Notes: generated by a model not told the origin, from the sequence alone. A DNA stretch of 64,000 nucleotides from Actinernus sp. WN-2022 (GCA_030867875.1 JAOWCC010000936.1:80013032-80077031); one strand, 5' to 3'. Shown: positions 23,690-36,362, counted from the stretch's first letter. A program made the numbers and translations.

Positions 23690-24711
23690 CTACGGCAAAC
23701 GTCGAACTAGCCATGAACAGTTAATTCAGTCGAACCTATTAATTTTGAAATAGGCTCATGGATAGTACGACGTTTGCCGCAATAGAGATCAGCATGAGAG
23801 ATCAGCATGAGAGTCCAGCATGAGGTTCGAGTAGCCAAGTCGGGAATTATTACTCGCTCTGGTGCGACTTTACGGCAAACGTCGTTCTTAACACGCGCCG
23901 AACTAAATTCATAAATTATGTAAAATAATAAATAAATCATGCAAATAGTATGGATTGTGCCAAAACCGTGAAAACAACATCTCCCCCATCTCCCAAATAC
24001 TGATCCCCCCCTGGTGAACATGCGCTGTACAAAGGCGATTTCGAAGGCGAAATGGCGGCCTATCGGAAGTGATTGCCGCATGACGCTCTGCCGGAAAAAG
24101 TAGTTCGTGCTTTAACGTCACAAAATACATTTGCCTTAAATGCGAAATGCCCTTTTGTAATAAATTCTCAGTATTCGAAAGTAACGAAGACGTGTCTGGC
24201 TGGAATGCCGGCAGAAGCATTGGCTATTGTGAATGTTGCGATATAGCTCTTTGAAATGCTTCTACCATATGAAGTCAAACCATCCAGAATGTCGTTGAAA
24301 ACTGCGGCATGATCGCCTATTAACAGAGGTTTCAATGTGTGAATCGCAACCGCTAGAAACATGGCCAATAACGCCACTTGCAGTGACAACTATCGTCTCC
24401 AATACACAGCACCGAGTGCTGTGTAGAACGCCATTCTTCTGTTTCTGTTTTGAACAATCATTTTCCACAGAAAGGCCTTTCTTTAATATATTCGACCGAG
24501 CGCTGTATTTCGCCATATCACTAACCGCGGGCGAAAAGTGAAATGCGCCAGGACACGTGTAGTTCCGTGATTAAATTAGGCGCAAGTGAATTAAGATCGA
24601 CATAACGGTTCGACGTTTGCTGCCACGTCGGCCCTAAGTCGATCTTCTACCGAACCTATTTTTTAATAGGATCGGCGCGACTTAAGTTCGACGTTTGCCG
24701 TAGGACTTACT
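23690..24711. mobile_element. Inverted-repeat element of about 1.02 kb
   Basis: CCTACGGCAAACGTCGAACT at the left is perfectly matched by AGTTCGACGTTTGCCGTAGG at the right. The GGCAAACGTCG or GACGTTTGCCG core recurs internally (about 23768, 23873 and 24610), a subterminal-repeat pattern. ACTTA flanks both sides within two bases of the TIR and may be a target duplication. Frames inside on the minus strand look non-coding. Confidence 0.75.
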
Positions 24712-25571
24712 GAGGGCCCGGCTAAATCTTATAAGTTCGATTCTGCAATGATCAGATATTTCACTGGATATAAACTAACTAACAAATTTGGAAGGGAAAG
24801 TCGCTGCCTTTTATATGTAAGCTTACATTTCGGTACAAATCTGTCTCATCTACTTGCTGAACGGTTTGTTTGGTTTGTAATCGTGGTAAACAAACTCAAG
24901 ACAAGAGGAAAAACAGGTTGACAGGTGTTTTATCGAGATTGCTTCTTGTTTTTCTCGGCGCTCGGTTATACATGCAGACAGTAATCTCGCACTATATTCA
25001 GTTGCTAGTACACCTCGCACTGTTCAACGGACTTTATAGAGTATTGGCGTATTCTGTGTGAGGTCTGTATGTCTAGCTGGTTTACTTGAAAAAGAGAAAT
25101 GGATCAGATAGCAAAGCTCAATTGCAAACAACTTGGAGATGTTGGATAGATATATTCCCTCGAAACATTCTGGTTTGTCACACACTTTCCCCATTTAGCC
25201 CTGAATGAAAAATTGGACTTTAAACTACACTTTTTCAGAACAAAGGACTGAAGAATTCTTACCTTATTTAGAAGACGGTTCTTTGTTTTTCAGTGATACA
25301 AAATGCTGTGGTCCAGCCGCGGTATTTTGTAAACAAAACTAACTTATGTATGACAATGAAGAAATTTGGCACTTCGATAAATTTTTCTGCATGGGGCTGT
25401 TTTAAATATACGAGGTCGATTAAGAGCGGCTTTAATATTTCCGCTCTCATTTAAAATCATCATAACAATAATAATACCAGTACTTATTTATACACGGTGC
25501 TTTTAAGCTACGCAATAATAAGAACCCCAGTCGACGAGGAGGCAAAGCGATTGGCTATTTTACAAACGTGG
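24712..25571. other. No gene recognised
   Basis: Nothing recognised. Confidence 0.45.
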
Positions 25572-25650
25572 TCACAGGGATCGAATCGAACTCGGTGTCT
25601 CTGGATTCTGTGGATTGCGAACCACTCGGCCTCGCCGCCCTGAATAGATC
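25572..25650 (-). repeat. tRNA-Leu/Ser-like relic or SINE head
   Basis: The minus strand has GGCCGAGTGGTTCGC, a class II tRNA D-arm/A-box, and CGAGTTCGATTCGATCC, a B-box with an extra base. The acceptor stem and the 3' end do not pair, so it is not called a functional tRNA. Confidence 0.5.
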
Positions 25651-26277
25651 TGAGGTTTAAAATTCCCAATCATTAGCGATAGATGACTCATCAAGTGAGG
25701 GGACAATAGCGAGCTCAACTTAATTATACAGTTTTGAACCAATCGATCGTGCACGAACGACCCGGCACTGGCCGGCGCGGTGATAAAGTTCAGAATCTCG
25801 TCGTTTTACTTCACTGATAATATAAGGATCATGAAAACCCTTTCTTATAATTTATGCTTTTCTGATTTTTGTTATAAGTGATTTAAATGCTACAAAATGT
25901 TCCTGTAAATCTCCCGCTCAATCTGTACTGTTTTATCTGGTCTCCTGGTAGCTTCACAACATGAATGGACTGCACAGCTGCCGGCAGCCCGCGACTGAAA
26001 TGTCATGATCTTGCGTTACAGCCACAGACTGATATCTGATGTATATATATGATCACATGTAATCCTCGCTCACTCTACACTGTAACTCGTGCAATATACA
26101 GCCACGTAATCATATGAATAAAGAAGAAACATAACATGGTGCCAAGAAGTGGGATTTAACGAACAAGGAATAAAGACGAGAGCACGCCGACACCGCCGGT
26201 AAGTCCGTTCCATAAAGAAAATAAAGAACCGAGAACCGTGACAATAGTATTGTGAAATCAACTCAGGGTCAAGCAAC
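25651..26277. other. Leader (and possible 5' LTR) of the gypsy-like element
   Basis: TGGTGCCAAGAAGTGGGA at about 26134 is placed and composed like a Ty3/gypsy primer-binding site, and AATAAAGAAGAAACATAACA directly before it could be an LTR 3' end. I found no matching copy after the integrase, so LTR limits cannot be drawn. Confidence 0.4.
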
Positions 26278-26830
26278 ATGGCCACCGGTTTTACACCACC
26301 CGTCATGAACTGGCAAGCAAGTGATATAACCGACGAATTTGCGCGTTTTAAGCAATACTGTAACTTAGTATTCGATGGGCCGTTCTCGAAGAAAACAGAC
26401 ATCGAGAACGCTTCGTATATCTTACTCTGGATTGGCCGCCCGGGGGTAGATATCTACAACAGCTTCACGTGGGAAGAAACCGAAGATAAAACCAAACCTA
26501 AATCCATCTGGGAGAAATTTGACAAACACCTAGCTCCTAGAACCAACCATCGACTAGCCCGATTCCAACTACAACAGTTGAGACAAACGAATGAAGAAAC
26601 CACCGATGATTTCATGCCGACCAAATGCCGAAATCAGACCACTGTTCAAAACCAAACCACTGGAGCAAAGCATGTCGCCTCAAAGCAATCGAGGACAAGA
26701 ACGCGCACAGCTATCCCGACAAGTACGCACACACGCCGGGTCCTACAAAACAACAAGCGAATCCCAGATCAGCTAACACACGGGGGTATCGCACAGGTAG
26801 AAGGGTACACGCGCTATAGATAGGAACGAC
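26278..26830 (+). pseudogene. gag of the gypsy-like element
   Basis: Opens MATGFTPPVMNWQASDITD and continues with a capsid-like helical region (FDGPFSKKTDIENASYILLW, IYNSFTW, IWEKFDKHLAPRTNHRLARF). After about residue 118 a frameshift is needed to reach the nucleocapsid zinc knuckle, read in the next frame as CSKPNHWSKACR. The role would be particle assembly and RNA binding. No product is expected. Confidence 0.75.
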
Positions 26831-26928
26831 TATGACGAATACGATGATGTAGACGAGAAATTTGACTCATTGATGTTGAGACGATAACCATTGACAGCGT
26901 CACACAAACCCAGACACAGAAAGACGAA

Positions 26929-27200
26929 GTGTTTGTAAAAGTCGATGTCACGTTGCCGAGCATGCGCAATAGAAACACTCTCTTAAAAGCAAAACTAGAT
27001 ACCGGAGCACAGGGAAATATTTTACCGCTTAGGCTGTACCGCAGCATGTTTCCTAACAACGTCAAAGAGAACGGGCAACCAAAACCAGGCACGCTAAGGG
27101 GCTCCAACACGGTCTTAACAGCATACGGCGGGGCAAAGATAACCCCGGCAGCACGGCACGTGCGACATACAATACGCATATGAGGGGAAGAACACAACCG
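26929..27200 (+). pseudogene. Aspartic protease of the gypsy-like element
   Basis: The catalytic loop reads KLDTGAQGNILP, the DTGA signature of retropepsins, followed by a TAYGGAKI flap-like strand. The frame stops soon after (27183). It would process the Gag-Pol polyprotein. Confidence 0.75.
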
Positions 27201-27244
27201 CCAGATTTTACATCACAGAAGCCCAAGGTCCTGCAATTATCGGT

Positions 27245-28015
27245 TTGCCCACCGCACTAGAACTGAAACTCATTTCACTGAACTGTTCTGTAGAGAAAAG
27301 CGCAGAACAAACTAGCAGCTGGCCAACACGCACTAGCAATGCGCAAATACGCACTACCGGAAACGCGCAACCGAATGATGTGATAAGAGATAAAGAGCAT
27401 CTAATCACCAATTACCCATCATGTTTTGACGGAATCGGCAAGTTCCAAGGCGAGTACCACATAATCTTAGACCCAGCGGTGCCACCAATTATTCACTCGC
27501 CCAGACGCGTGCCCATAAGCCTAAGAGACGATATCAAACGCGAACTAGATGACATGGTAGCGCAGAATATCATAACCAAAGTAAGAGAACGAGAACCAAC
27601 TGCATGGGTGAATAGTCTAGTATATAGACGGAAACCGAACGGACGGCTGAGGATATGCCTTGATCCTAAAGATCTGAATGCAGCCATCCAGAGAGATCAC
27701 CACGTGACACCCACCCTAGACGAAATACTGCCGAAGCTAAGCGGCGCGAAATACTTCTCCATCTTGGATGCCAGAAGCGGTTATTGGAATGTGGTCCTCG
27801 ACCGGTAGTCAAGCTACCTGACGACCTTTAACTCGCCATTCGGCAGATACCGCTTCAAGCGCATGCCGTTTGGGTTGAGGATGTCTCAGGACGTCTTCCA
27901 GTCGAAGATCGACCAGACATTCGAAGGATGCCAAGGTGTCGTAGGCATAGCGGATGACATCATTGTCTACGGCAAGACAAGCGAGGAACACGATCGCCAC
28001 TTACACGGCATGATC
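27245..28015 (+). pseudogene. Reverse transcriptase fingers and palm of the gypsy-like element
   Basis: Motifs in order: VPISLRDDIKRELDDMVAQ, VNSLVYRRKPNGRLRICLDP, ILDARSGYWNV (motif A), a stop codon, then FNSPFGRYRFKRMPFGL and VGIADDIIVYG (motif C, IADD in place of the usual YxDD). A stop sits between motifs A and B, and the LINE insertion cuts the frame just after motif C. Confidence 0.88.
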
Positions 28016-28017
28016 AA

Positions 28018-28352
28018 ACGGTCGTTTGGCCAACGTCGCCTTTGTTTTCATGCCATTCAGGACTGGAATTTGCTATCTGAGAGCACGAGAAACATTCTAA
28101 ATCTAGATCAATTTAAACGATTTATCTAGTTACTTATATATAGTAGTACGTTATTGTTGTTATTAGTATTATGTTTATAGCTATTTTTTAATTAATACCT
28201 TATATTACTAGATTTTAACATTTTATAGATTCATAGACATTTTTATTTTTTTATTTTTTACTCTAATACAGGACCTTCCTGAAAATCACCTTAGGGTGAG
28301 GTTTGCCTCCTGTATAAATATTTAAATTATTATTATTATTATTATTATTATA
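28018..28352 (+). mobile_element. CR1/L2-like LINE 3' end inserted in the gypsy RT
   Basis: The sequence reads IQDWNLLSESTRNILNLDQF and a stop, the typical last residues of CR1/L2 ORF2. An AT-rich 3' UTR and a pure (ATT)n tail at 28329-28351 follow. The gypsy RT resumes directly afterwards. Clear target duplications were not seen. Confidence 0.8.
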
Positions 28353-29265
28353 AGGATGCGAAGAAACAGGGCTGAAGTTAAATGAAGACAAATGCTTCAT
28401 CAAGCAGAATCAAATCAAGTTCTTCGGAGTCATATGCAGCGAAGATGGCGTGAAGCCAGATCCTGCCAAAGTATCAGCACTAAGGCAGATGAATAGTCCA
28501 ACCGACCGCCGGGAGCTCCAGACGTTCCTCGGCTTAGCCACATACATGGGTCCCTTCATCCAGAACCTGAGCTCCTTGACAGCGCCCTTGAGAGAGCTAC
28601 TGAAGGAGGGCAACCGGTTCACATGGAACACAAATTACCAATCAGCGTTCGACAACGTAAAAAAGTCCATTAGCGAAGAAATCACGCTAACATACTTTGA
28701 CAACACCAAAGAAGTGACCCTCCAAGTAGATGCATCGACCAAGGGCCTCGGCGCAGCCCTGATGCAAGACGGCAGGCCAGTAGCTTTCGCGAGCAAAGCC
28801 TTAACCGAAGTTGAAACGAGATACGCTAACATAGAGAGAGAGTTATTGGCAGTAGTATATGGCTGTGAACGATTTCATACATACCTTTATGGCCGCCCAT
28901 TTACAGTACTAAGTGATCACAAACCACTCGTGAGTATCCACTTGAAGCATCTGACGGCAGCACCGCCACGTCTACAGCGAATGCTACTGAGATTACAGCC
29001 ATACGATCTCTCTATCAAATACATTCCAGGCACGCAAATGCTGCTAGCTGATGCACTATCCCGCCTTTCCCCCGAAGAAAAGGATCCAGTCCAGGACATG
29101 AATGTGCAAATACACGAGGTTTGCCATCAATTCAGCAGCGAAATGATCGAGAGGATCACGACACATACCAGCACCGACAGCGAGCTCGTCGCCTTGAAAG
29201 AAGTCGTATACGAAGGCTGGCCGTCAACCATCAACAAAGTCCCAAACATAGTGAAACCTTACTAG
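28353..29265 (+). pseudogene. RT thumb and RNase H of the gypsy-like element
   Basis: After the LINE insertion the frame resumes with IKFFGVICSEDGVKPDPAKV and the TFLGLATYMGPFI connection segment. RNase H follows: TLQVDASTKGLGAAL, YANIERELLAVVYG, TVLSDHKPLV, and LADALSRL at its end. A stop at 29263 separates it from the integrase. Confidence 0.88.
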
Positions 29266-30420
29266 TCGTACCGCGACGAGATATCCATAGAGGACAGCAT
29301 ACTGATGAAAGGTCATAGAATCATCATACCCTCCGTACTTCAGGAAGAAACCCTGACCAAGCTTCATGCAGCTCACCAAGGCGCAGAGAAAACTAAACTA
29401 AGAGCAAGAAGCGCTGTTTATTGGAGGAATTTAAACAATGACATCGACAGAATCACCAAATCATGTACCACCTGTCAGGAATTCCAAGCAAGCAACCGCA
29501 AGGAACCACTCATGCCAACCGAAGTACCACCAAGACCATGGCATACTATTCGGGTACAGACCTCTTCTACCTAGACAACTCCGAGTACCTGGTAGTCGCT
29601 GACTACTACTCCAAATATCCCTTTGTAAGGAAGATCCCAAAAGGGAACAGTAGCAGCAAAACCGTCATCGATGCGATGAAGCAGATCTTCAGCGAGCAAG
29701 GAGTACCGAAAATTGTAAGGTCAGACAATGGTCCACACTATGATAGCAATATCTTTAAGGAATTCTCCAGAGAATATGGATTCCATCACGATACAAGCTC
29801 TCCACACTATCCCCGCAGTAATGGCTTCATAGAGAGCCAAGTAAGGGCAGTGAAGGCATCACTCCAGAAGGCGAGGAAGTCAAATACAGACCCCAACATG
29901 GCTCTTCTGTGTCTCCGTACAACACCGATCGACAGCCAGTTGCCATCACCTTCAGAACTGCTGCTTGGACGGAAGCTCCAAGATAACCTACCACGATCAA
30001 TCGAACGGGGAAATAACGACGAGGAAGTCATCAGCAGGCTAGAGAAATGACAAGAAATACAAAGGCAGTACTATGACCGTCACACCAAAGCACTCCCAGC
30101 TCTTCAACCAGACCAGCATGTGAACATCCAAGATCCAATAACGCTCAAGTGGAAACCTGCAGTCATCAAAGAGGCACACGAATCTGCCCCAAGATCATAT
30201 AGAGTCACAACACCTATAGGAGCAGAATTGCGTCGAAATCGATCGCACATCCGAGAGATCCCTCCTCCTCCAATACCCCCCACCTCACCAGCACTTACCA
30301 CTGATGCTAACACTCCTGATGTCGCACAAAGCTGTACAAACCAGACTAACAGTCCCGCTCAAGGAGTGACGACACGAAGTGGCAGAACTGTGAAACCGCC
30401 AAATCGTCTTAACCTGTAGA
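29266..30420 (+). pseudogene. Integrase of the gypsy-like element
   Basis: The H2C2 finger is HAAHQGAEK..CTTCQEF. A frameshift near 29520-29570 leads into the catalytic core: YLVVADYYSKYPFV with the first Asp, RSDNGPHYDS with the second, and SNGFIESQVRAVK with the Glu. A stop at about 30048 precedes the C-terminal tail, which ends GVTTRSGRTVKPPNRLNL. The enzyme would join element DNA to the host chromosome; this copy is dead. Confidence 0.88.
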
Positions 30421-30694
30421 CTTTTGCAGAACACGATATATATATATATATATATATACAGCCGCGTGCAAAAATTCTGACCCCCCCATGAAAATTATAT
30501 ACTTATATACTTATATCGATTGCATCATGGGTAATTCAAAAATGTGCTTTTCAGACATTTTTTTAACAAAAAATATATCAGGTAGGAATGAAATATGTAC
30601 GAGTAAAACATTGTTAGGTCATATGGGCCCCATCAGTTGAAGAAAACAAGTGTTATTTTCAGTTTTAGTTGTACTAATTTATTCCATGCGTTTG

Positions 30695-31804
30695 CCACTG
30701 GGTCCAGTCGACCGAAACGCTGCTAAGACTTCAAGGAACTCACACTGTATTCTGAACTTTACTTTCTCCACGTCGCACTAGCTAGGTTTATTCTATTTCC
30801 CTAAACGAGGCTGAGTATTCACAAAATTGCTTTCAAACCCTGGAGCATAAGTTTAAATCTTATTATCAATGCGAAACACGCGCGTTCTATTTTATCTTAT
30901 GGAAGTTCGACGTGTGCGATTCTACCAAAACAAAACAACCAAATTAAATTAATTAAACATAGCACAGCTAAACAAATATATTTTTATGAAGTCCGCAACT
31001 CAGTTACAAAAATCACATTTAGTTATTGAAAAGGAAAGAAAGAACCGAAGTTGTTTTAATCTGTTTAAATTATGGACCAGAATTAAATGGTTTTGGTAAA
31101 TAATATCTCCCACGTGGGAGATAAATTTTAAAATTGGTCGTCAGTTAAACTCACAGTAAGTGAAACGTATTATTTACTTTGGACTCACTAGGTTGTAAAA
31201 TTATTGGTATTCCCGAAAATCATTCAAATACAATCTTTAGTAATAAAATAAATAAACTGTTCAGTACAAAGTTTGATTAAATTTTATATAACTTGAATTT
31301 TATCTCGCATAGAGTTCTAACTTGCCAATGCAAGATATGTCAGAATTTAATTAAATATGCATCGCGAAAAGCAAAACGAAAACCGGCCGCTTCAATTCTG
31401 AATAAAGTAAAATATGTTTGATCAATACTTCATATGCGAAATAATTACCTCCCAAAGAAACGCAAAAGAACACAAATGTGTTCCAAGTGAAAATCTAGTT
31501 CTTTTGCAGACTTCATAATGGCAAAAATATTTTAGCTACGTTTGGCTGTGAAGTGTTTAATTTGGTTGTTTGTTGAACAATATTGCAAACGTTGTCAAAC
31601 TACCGTAAGATAAAATAGAACGTGTTTCATATTGATAGTAAACTTAAACTTAGGCTCCAGGGTTTGAGATCAATTCAGTGAATACTTCAGCCTCGTTTAG
31701 GGAAATAGAATAAACCTAGCTAGTGCGACGTGGAGAAAGTAAAGTTCAGAATACAGTGAGTTCCTTGAAGTCATAGCAGCGTTTCGGTCGATTAGACCCA
31801 GTGG
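30695..31804. mobile_element. Nested 1.1-kb palindromic element in the left TIR
   Basis: CCACTGGGTC plus the following 200 bp is mirrored by the inverted end (GACCCAGTGG); shared blocks include GAACTTTACTTTCTCCACGT and GGTTTATTCTATTTCCCTAA. It splits the left TIR of the 10.5-kb element, since the uninterrupted version is seen at the right end. There is no coding frame. Confidence 0.8.
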
Positions 31805-32759
31805 CATGTAGGTGCGATATCTGCAGAATATCGAATATCGGATATTTATCAGATATTTATCATTCGTCTAATGTCACCTTAATATCATCTAGTATCTGAT
31901 ATTTTTCATGAAATATTTTAGAAAGAAATATCCGATATTTATAGTGGAAGTGAAGAATATCGATATGTAAGATACTATCAGATATTTATATTTTAGATCT
32001 AATATCATATTAATATCCTGTAGTATCTCATATTTTTCATAAAATATCTTAGAAAGAGATACCTTTATCTAAAAGATGTCTAATTAGAAAACAGTCGATA
32101 ATATCGAATATCAACCTCCTTCACAGAGAAGATAGACCTTTATCTAATAGATATGTTGTAGTTCAAATATATACATTGGTTTAAATATGTTTAAACCAGT
32201 TAATGGTTTTGGAAAACTTTAAAACTGGTTTAATTTTTTTTAAATTTCAACTAGTTTTTTTCCCAAGATAGTGAAAAGGGAACTCACTAAGGTTAGGTTT
32301 ATTTAAATTGTGGGTTTGGATTACAAATGTAGTTCACAGGACCATTGAAGAAGCATTATTTCAAAAAGATTAAACTGGTTCATAAACTTCAACTAGTTTT
32401 TATTTCAAGATAGTGAAAAGGGAACTCACTAAGGTTAGGTTTATTTAAATTGTGGGTTTGGATTACAAATGTAGTTCACAGGACCATTGAATAAGCATTA
32501 TTTTTCGACTAGACTGCAGAATACCCTACCACGTAATCTACCTTACAGGTCGACAGTCAACGTACGTGTTCACGCGTTGTCACGGTGGAACATGTACATG
32601 AATCGAGTTGGTGTGAGGGTCAACGCGTCAACGAATAAAATACTCTGTCTCGCTGAATATCTTTGTAATGCAATCAACCGCAGTCTACTCGTTGGCGCGA
32701 TGACTCGTTGACATGGATAAAGTGTACTCTATATATTACTACCTTCGTTCTACAATCAA
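31805..32759. repeat. Inner left arm: GATATTTATC-rich and duplicated segments
   Basis: 31810-32160 is rich in GATATT(TAT)C, related to the satellites at 39.9-40.7 kb. 32247-32365 and 32392-32500 are direct copies of a segment with GATAGTGAAAAGGGAACTCA and ACAAATGTAGTTCACAGGAC. Part of this matches, inverted, 38350-38420 (ACTGCAGAATACCC), so it belongs to the outer element. No gene. Confidence 0.65.
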
Positions 32760-32929
32760 GATGCTTGAAAAGTCTCCTGCAAAGTCATGCTTGCTTGACC
32801 CTGTTCCTGCACACATTATGAAGCAACATCTTGATTTTCTCGGTTCCTCAAGTTACTAAAATCATCAATGCATCATTGTCTGAGGGCGTGTTCCCTTAGC
32901 TTCGTCTCTAAAAACTGGCATCATACACC

Positions 32930-33743
32930 CATCCCTGAAAAAGTCCAACCTTGACCAGGAGGAATTTTCAAGTTACCGTCCGATCACAAATATAACCTTT
33001 CTGTCTAAGTTACTAGAACGGGTTTCCTCTACACAGACGATGGACTACCTCTTGGGGAATGGTCTGCTTGCTAAATTCCAGTCAGCATATAGACTATTTC
33101 ACAGTACGGAGACATCAATGCTATGCATGGTGAACGTCATTCTCCGCGCCATCGATTCTCGGCGTGAGGTGGTCTTAGTTTTGCTTGACTTATACTCCGC
33201 ATTCGACACGATTGACCATGCTCTCCTTCTGGAGAGACTTCAGCATCGTTATGGGATCAGAGGCATAGTGTTAGCATGGTTCCGGTCATACCTCACTAAC
33301 AGAGTACAATCTGTCATTGTCGGGAATACCGTCTCCACCAGCAAGACAATACAGTATGGCGTACTAGATGTTCTGTACTGTGGCCGCTTTTGTTCTCCCT
33401 GTATTTCGCACCGTTGAAGGATTTGATGAAGGCCCATAACCTCGATTGCATGATGTATGCAGATGACACCCAACTCTATGTACCTGTTAACTCTACATGT
33501 GATCGATCTGCTACATTAGCCAAATTGGAGCTATGTGTTAAAGATATCTTAATCTGGTGCACCGCCAACAAACTCGCGTGTAATCCACGTAAAACAGAGA
33601 TCGTCCATCTCTCATCTCGGTTCATACAGTGTGAGCCGATGCCAGGTATATCCATTGATGGTACTATCTGCTCCGGTTCCTGTCGCCCACGATCTTGGCA
33701 TTGCTTTGGACAGTCACCTTATACTGACTACTCACATAAACAA
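32930..33743 (+). pseudogene. LINE reverse transcriptase, 5' half
   Basis: Reads [40 protein letters not shown] (motif A), a damaged QGS region that needs a frameshift near 33370-33400, then MMYADDTQLYV (motif C, YADD) and CTANKLACNPRKTEIVHL. These are CR1-clade RT motifs. Translation ends where the inverted-repeat element has landed. Confidence 0.85.
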
Positions 33744-34353
33744 AGGCCTACTCTGGGTCCTTAGGTCGCCGCGATGAAGTGCGACATTGAGCGACTTAAG
33801 GCGACATAAGCATTTTTTTACAAAAAACAATGAAATATTAGGCAACATTGGGCATTATAAGGCGACATTGGGCATTATAAGGCGACATTGGGCGTTATAA
33901 GGCGACATTAGGCAATACAAGGCAACATTTGGTGATAGATTAGGCAATGTAGGGCAACATTAGTTTGTAAAATAAGGTGACAGTGTGGCTTTTACCATGT
34001 CACATACATAAGGTGACATTCATTGACCATACATTGTACTGTATATCTAAAATAATACTACTACATGTACTTGTGAGTTTTTGATTGAAAGCATTTCAAT
34101 TAGAAAGATTAATTATAATCAAAAATGCCAGTATGCATGTTTCCATATAAAATTTAAATTAAATAAACATGAACAAGTACATATTGACTACATGTATAAC
34201 ACATAAACTAATGTGTGTAATATTTTTAACCCATGGTAACATGCAGCAAATTTGAGATATTAATATATTAAATTTCAAATGTTTTAATATTGACCAATTG
34301 GGTTAGTGACTCATTTGTTTTTACTTTAAATGTCCCCATGAATGGCTCTTTAA

Positions 34354-34735
34354 TAGAGCTGTTTTCAATTGAGTGTTGAAAACAATAAGTACCGGTAATT
34401 GGTTTAGTTTTGCGTTTGCTTATATTTTCTATTGGCTGTGAGAAATGTTTTGTAATTAATTATCAGTTCTAAACTAAAACCAAATGCAATCACGCCGTCT
34501 AGTGAGAGTTATCCACGATTGCATTTACTTTTCCTTGTGACTGGCTCTTGAAAGTAAAACCAATCATGAATTACTTCAGTTCCTGATTGGCTAATTGCAT
34601 TTTCACTTGTTCCTGTGATTGGCTCTGTAAGTACTTTGGCTTTAGTTTTATGACACTCAATTGAAAACTGCTCTAAAAAATAATTAAGTTGGTTTTGGTT
34701 TTAGAGCAGTTTTCAGCTGAGTGTCATAAAACCAG
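34354..34735. repeat. Foldback repeat (AGAGC.GTTTTCAATTGAGTGT arms)
   Basis: AGAGCTGTTTTCAATTGAGT at 34354 pairs with the inverted ACTCAATTGAAAACTGCTCT at about 34653-34674, and a second, diverged arm follows at about 34700-34730. The inside has repeated GATTGGCT motifs. Confidence 0.7.
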
Positions 34736-35327
34736 AAAACATCAATGAACCAATCACAAACATGGGGCATTTGCATAGCTGACCACATATGTTGGAACAG
34801 GGGTGGGCAGGTGTGGAATAACAACTTAAATATTGTATAAGAATATTAAGTCTTAAGCTTCTTTAATAATAAGTTACTTTATTTGATTTCGAGACAAAAA
34901 TCAAGCTTGAGAGTTGAGTACTCTGAATGCATGCATTTATTGTTGTAATAACTTAATATTATGTACCGATAAAAAAACACTTATGAATTTGAGTTTAGAT
35001 AGGTTTCAAAGCCAAAGGCAAAGACACAAATTTATACAATGTAGCTTTATTTATATATTTAAGCTTCTTATATCTTGTAAAATTAAGAAAGGAACTTAAG
35101 CTTATTAAGTCTTAACTTACAGACACGGATTTACAAATTTAAAATAAGAACAAATGACATAACAAGTTTACACAAGGAAGTTGGAATTGTTACCTTCATT
35201 TGTGTCATGGAAAATACCAGAAACGTTTGTGCAAAAGTCGTACAAATTCCCAACGCCTCCATAATTGATCTTGGTGAGCCAGCACTTTGCTTTATAAACC
35301 AGTTCAGCGGTCGACTTCCACTAAAAT

Positions 35328-35425
35328 GGTAGGTACTTCATATATGGTCTATTATATGTCTTCTATATAGTGCAAGACTGTTTTAAATAAAGAAGACGCT
35401 ATAATAGACCATATATGAAGTACCT
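35328..35425. repeat. Hairpin of about 98 bp
   Basis: TAGGTACTTCATATATGGTC pairs with the inverted GACCATATATGAAGTACCTA across a loop with TCTTCTATATAG. Confidence 0.85.
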
Positions 35426-35786
35426 AGGCTTTTTCAAAGTTGCCCACGGCTTTCTTGACCAGCGGATAGTCTACTGTACATGTAGTTGTACTGGAACCAT
35501 TTACTTCACGTAAAAGCACGAAGTTCTAAACGCAAGTTGCAAAAGAACTAGGGACCCAAAAATGAAGCCATCATCGATTTGGATGCAACCGGACAATTTC
35601 AGGTAGATGCATATTTCTACATACAGTATACTGCAGTCGACTTGTCATTGTCAATTTATTCAAGATTTTAGTTTTTTGTCTCCTACTCATAGCCATTCCT
35701 ATTATGTTATAAAATTCCTGGCTTTCATTCATTTTAACTTGAGGTAGAGATGTGTGTGTTATAAACTTCAACTAGTGATAAATAAT

Positions 35787-36362
35787 GCACCAGTCAAAGT
35801 AAACCCCCACCCTCCCCCAACCCGGGATAGGGTGGGGATTAGTGGGGATTTTGCCTCACAGGGAAAGCAAAAAACAGAAAATGCCCCACCTATTGCGGCA
35901 ATTGTGGGTAGTAAATGCAGGCAAATGCCCCCACCCCAGGGGACAAATCACTAAAAATAAGTCATTTTTGTTTTACAAACTTCACACATTTTAGCTTGCA
36001 GTGGTCTGGGTTGTGTCTTTTATTGCTCAATAGGGTCTTGATCTACATGTACTAATGAGATTGAACACAGAAGAAGCCAAACAACGTGACAGTATTGCTG
36101 AAATTCGTCCTGAACTATACACGGAAGTAGAACAGAGAAGTCTGCAGTGGCCTGGACTGTCTTCTATGAACAATTCCCGCCACATTTTGCCCCACGTTGG
36201 CCCCACAGTTCCCCCACACTCCATAGTGGGGCATCAAATAACCGATTTTCCCCCACCCTCTGGGGCACTCTACCGTGTCACAAGCAATCGCTTGCCCCAC
36301 ATTTGCCGCACCCTGTCCCGGGTTGGGGGGGGGGGGGGGTGGGGGTTTACTTTGACTGGTGC
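35787..36362. mobile_element. 576-bp G/C-strand-biased MITE
   Basis: GCACCAGTCAAAGTAAACCC at the left is mirrored by GGGTTTACTTTGACTGGTGC at the right. ATAAT flanks both sides (35782-35786 and 36363-36367). The interior carries several CCCCAC blocks, and the right arm has a run of about 14 G. This is the innermost of four nested elements. Open frames inside are by-products of low-complexity sequence. Confidence 0.85.

Larger units (their letters stand above)
26130..30420 (+). mobile_element. Decayed Ty3/gypsy-like LTR retrotransposon
   Basis: The order gag, aspartic protease, reverse transcriptase, RNase H, H2C2 zinc finger, DDE integrase is that of Ty3/gypsy elements. At least three in-frame stops (27806, 29263 and 30048 areas), frameshifts in gag and in the integrase, and a LINE insertion at about 28.02-28.35 kb make it inactive. 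The 3' LTR is missing or unrecognised; the inverted-repeat element starting at 30459 lies 40 bp after the last codon. Confidence 0.9.

Noticed and set aside
22722..24541. Several 60-124-codon frames on both strands
   Set aside because: They overlap each other and the TIR element at 23690-24711 and show no family motif.
25572..25650. Functional class II tRNA on the minus strand
   Set aside because: Extra base in the B-box region and no paired acceptor stem.
26000..26140. A defined 5' LTR for the gypsy-like element
   Set aside because: The primer-binding-like site is plausible, but no matching 3' LTR could be found.
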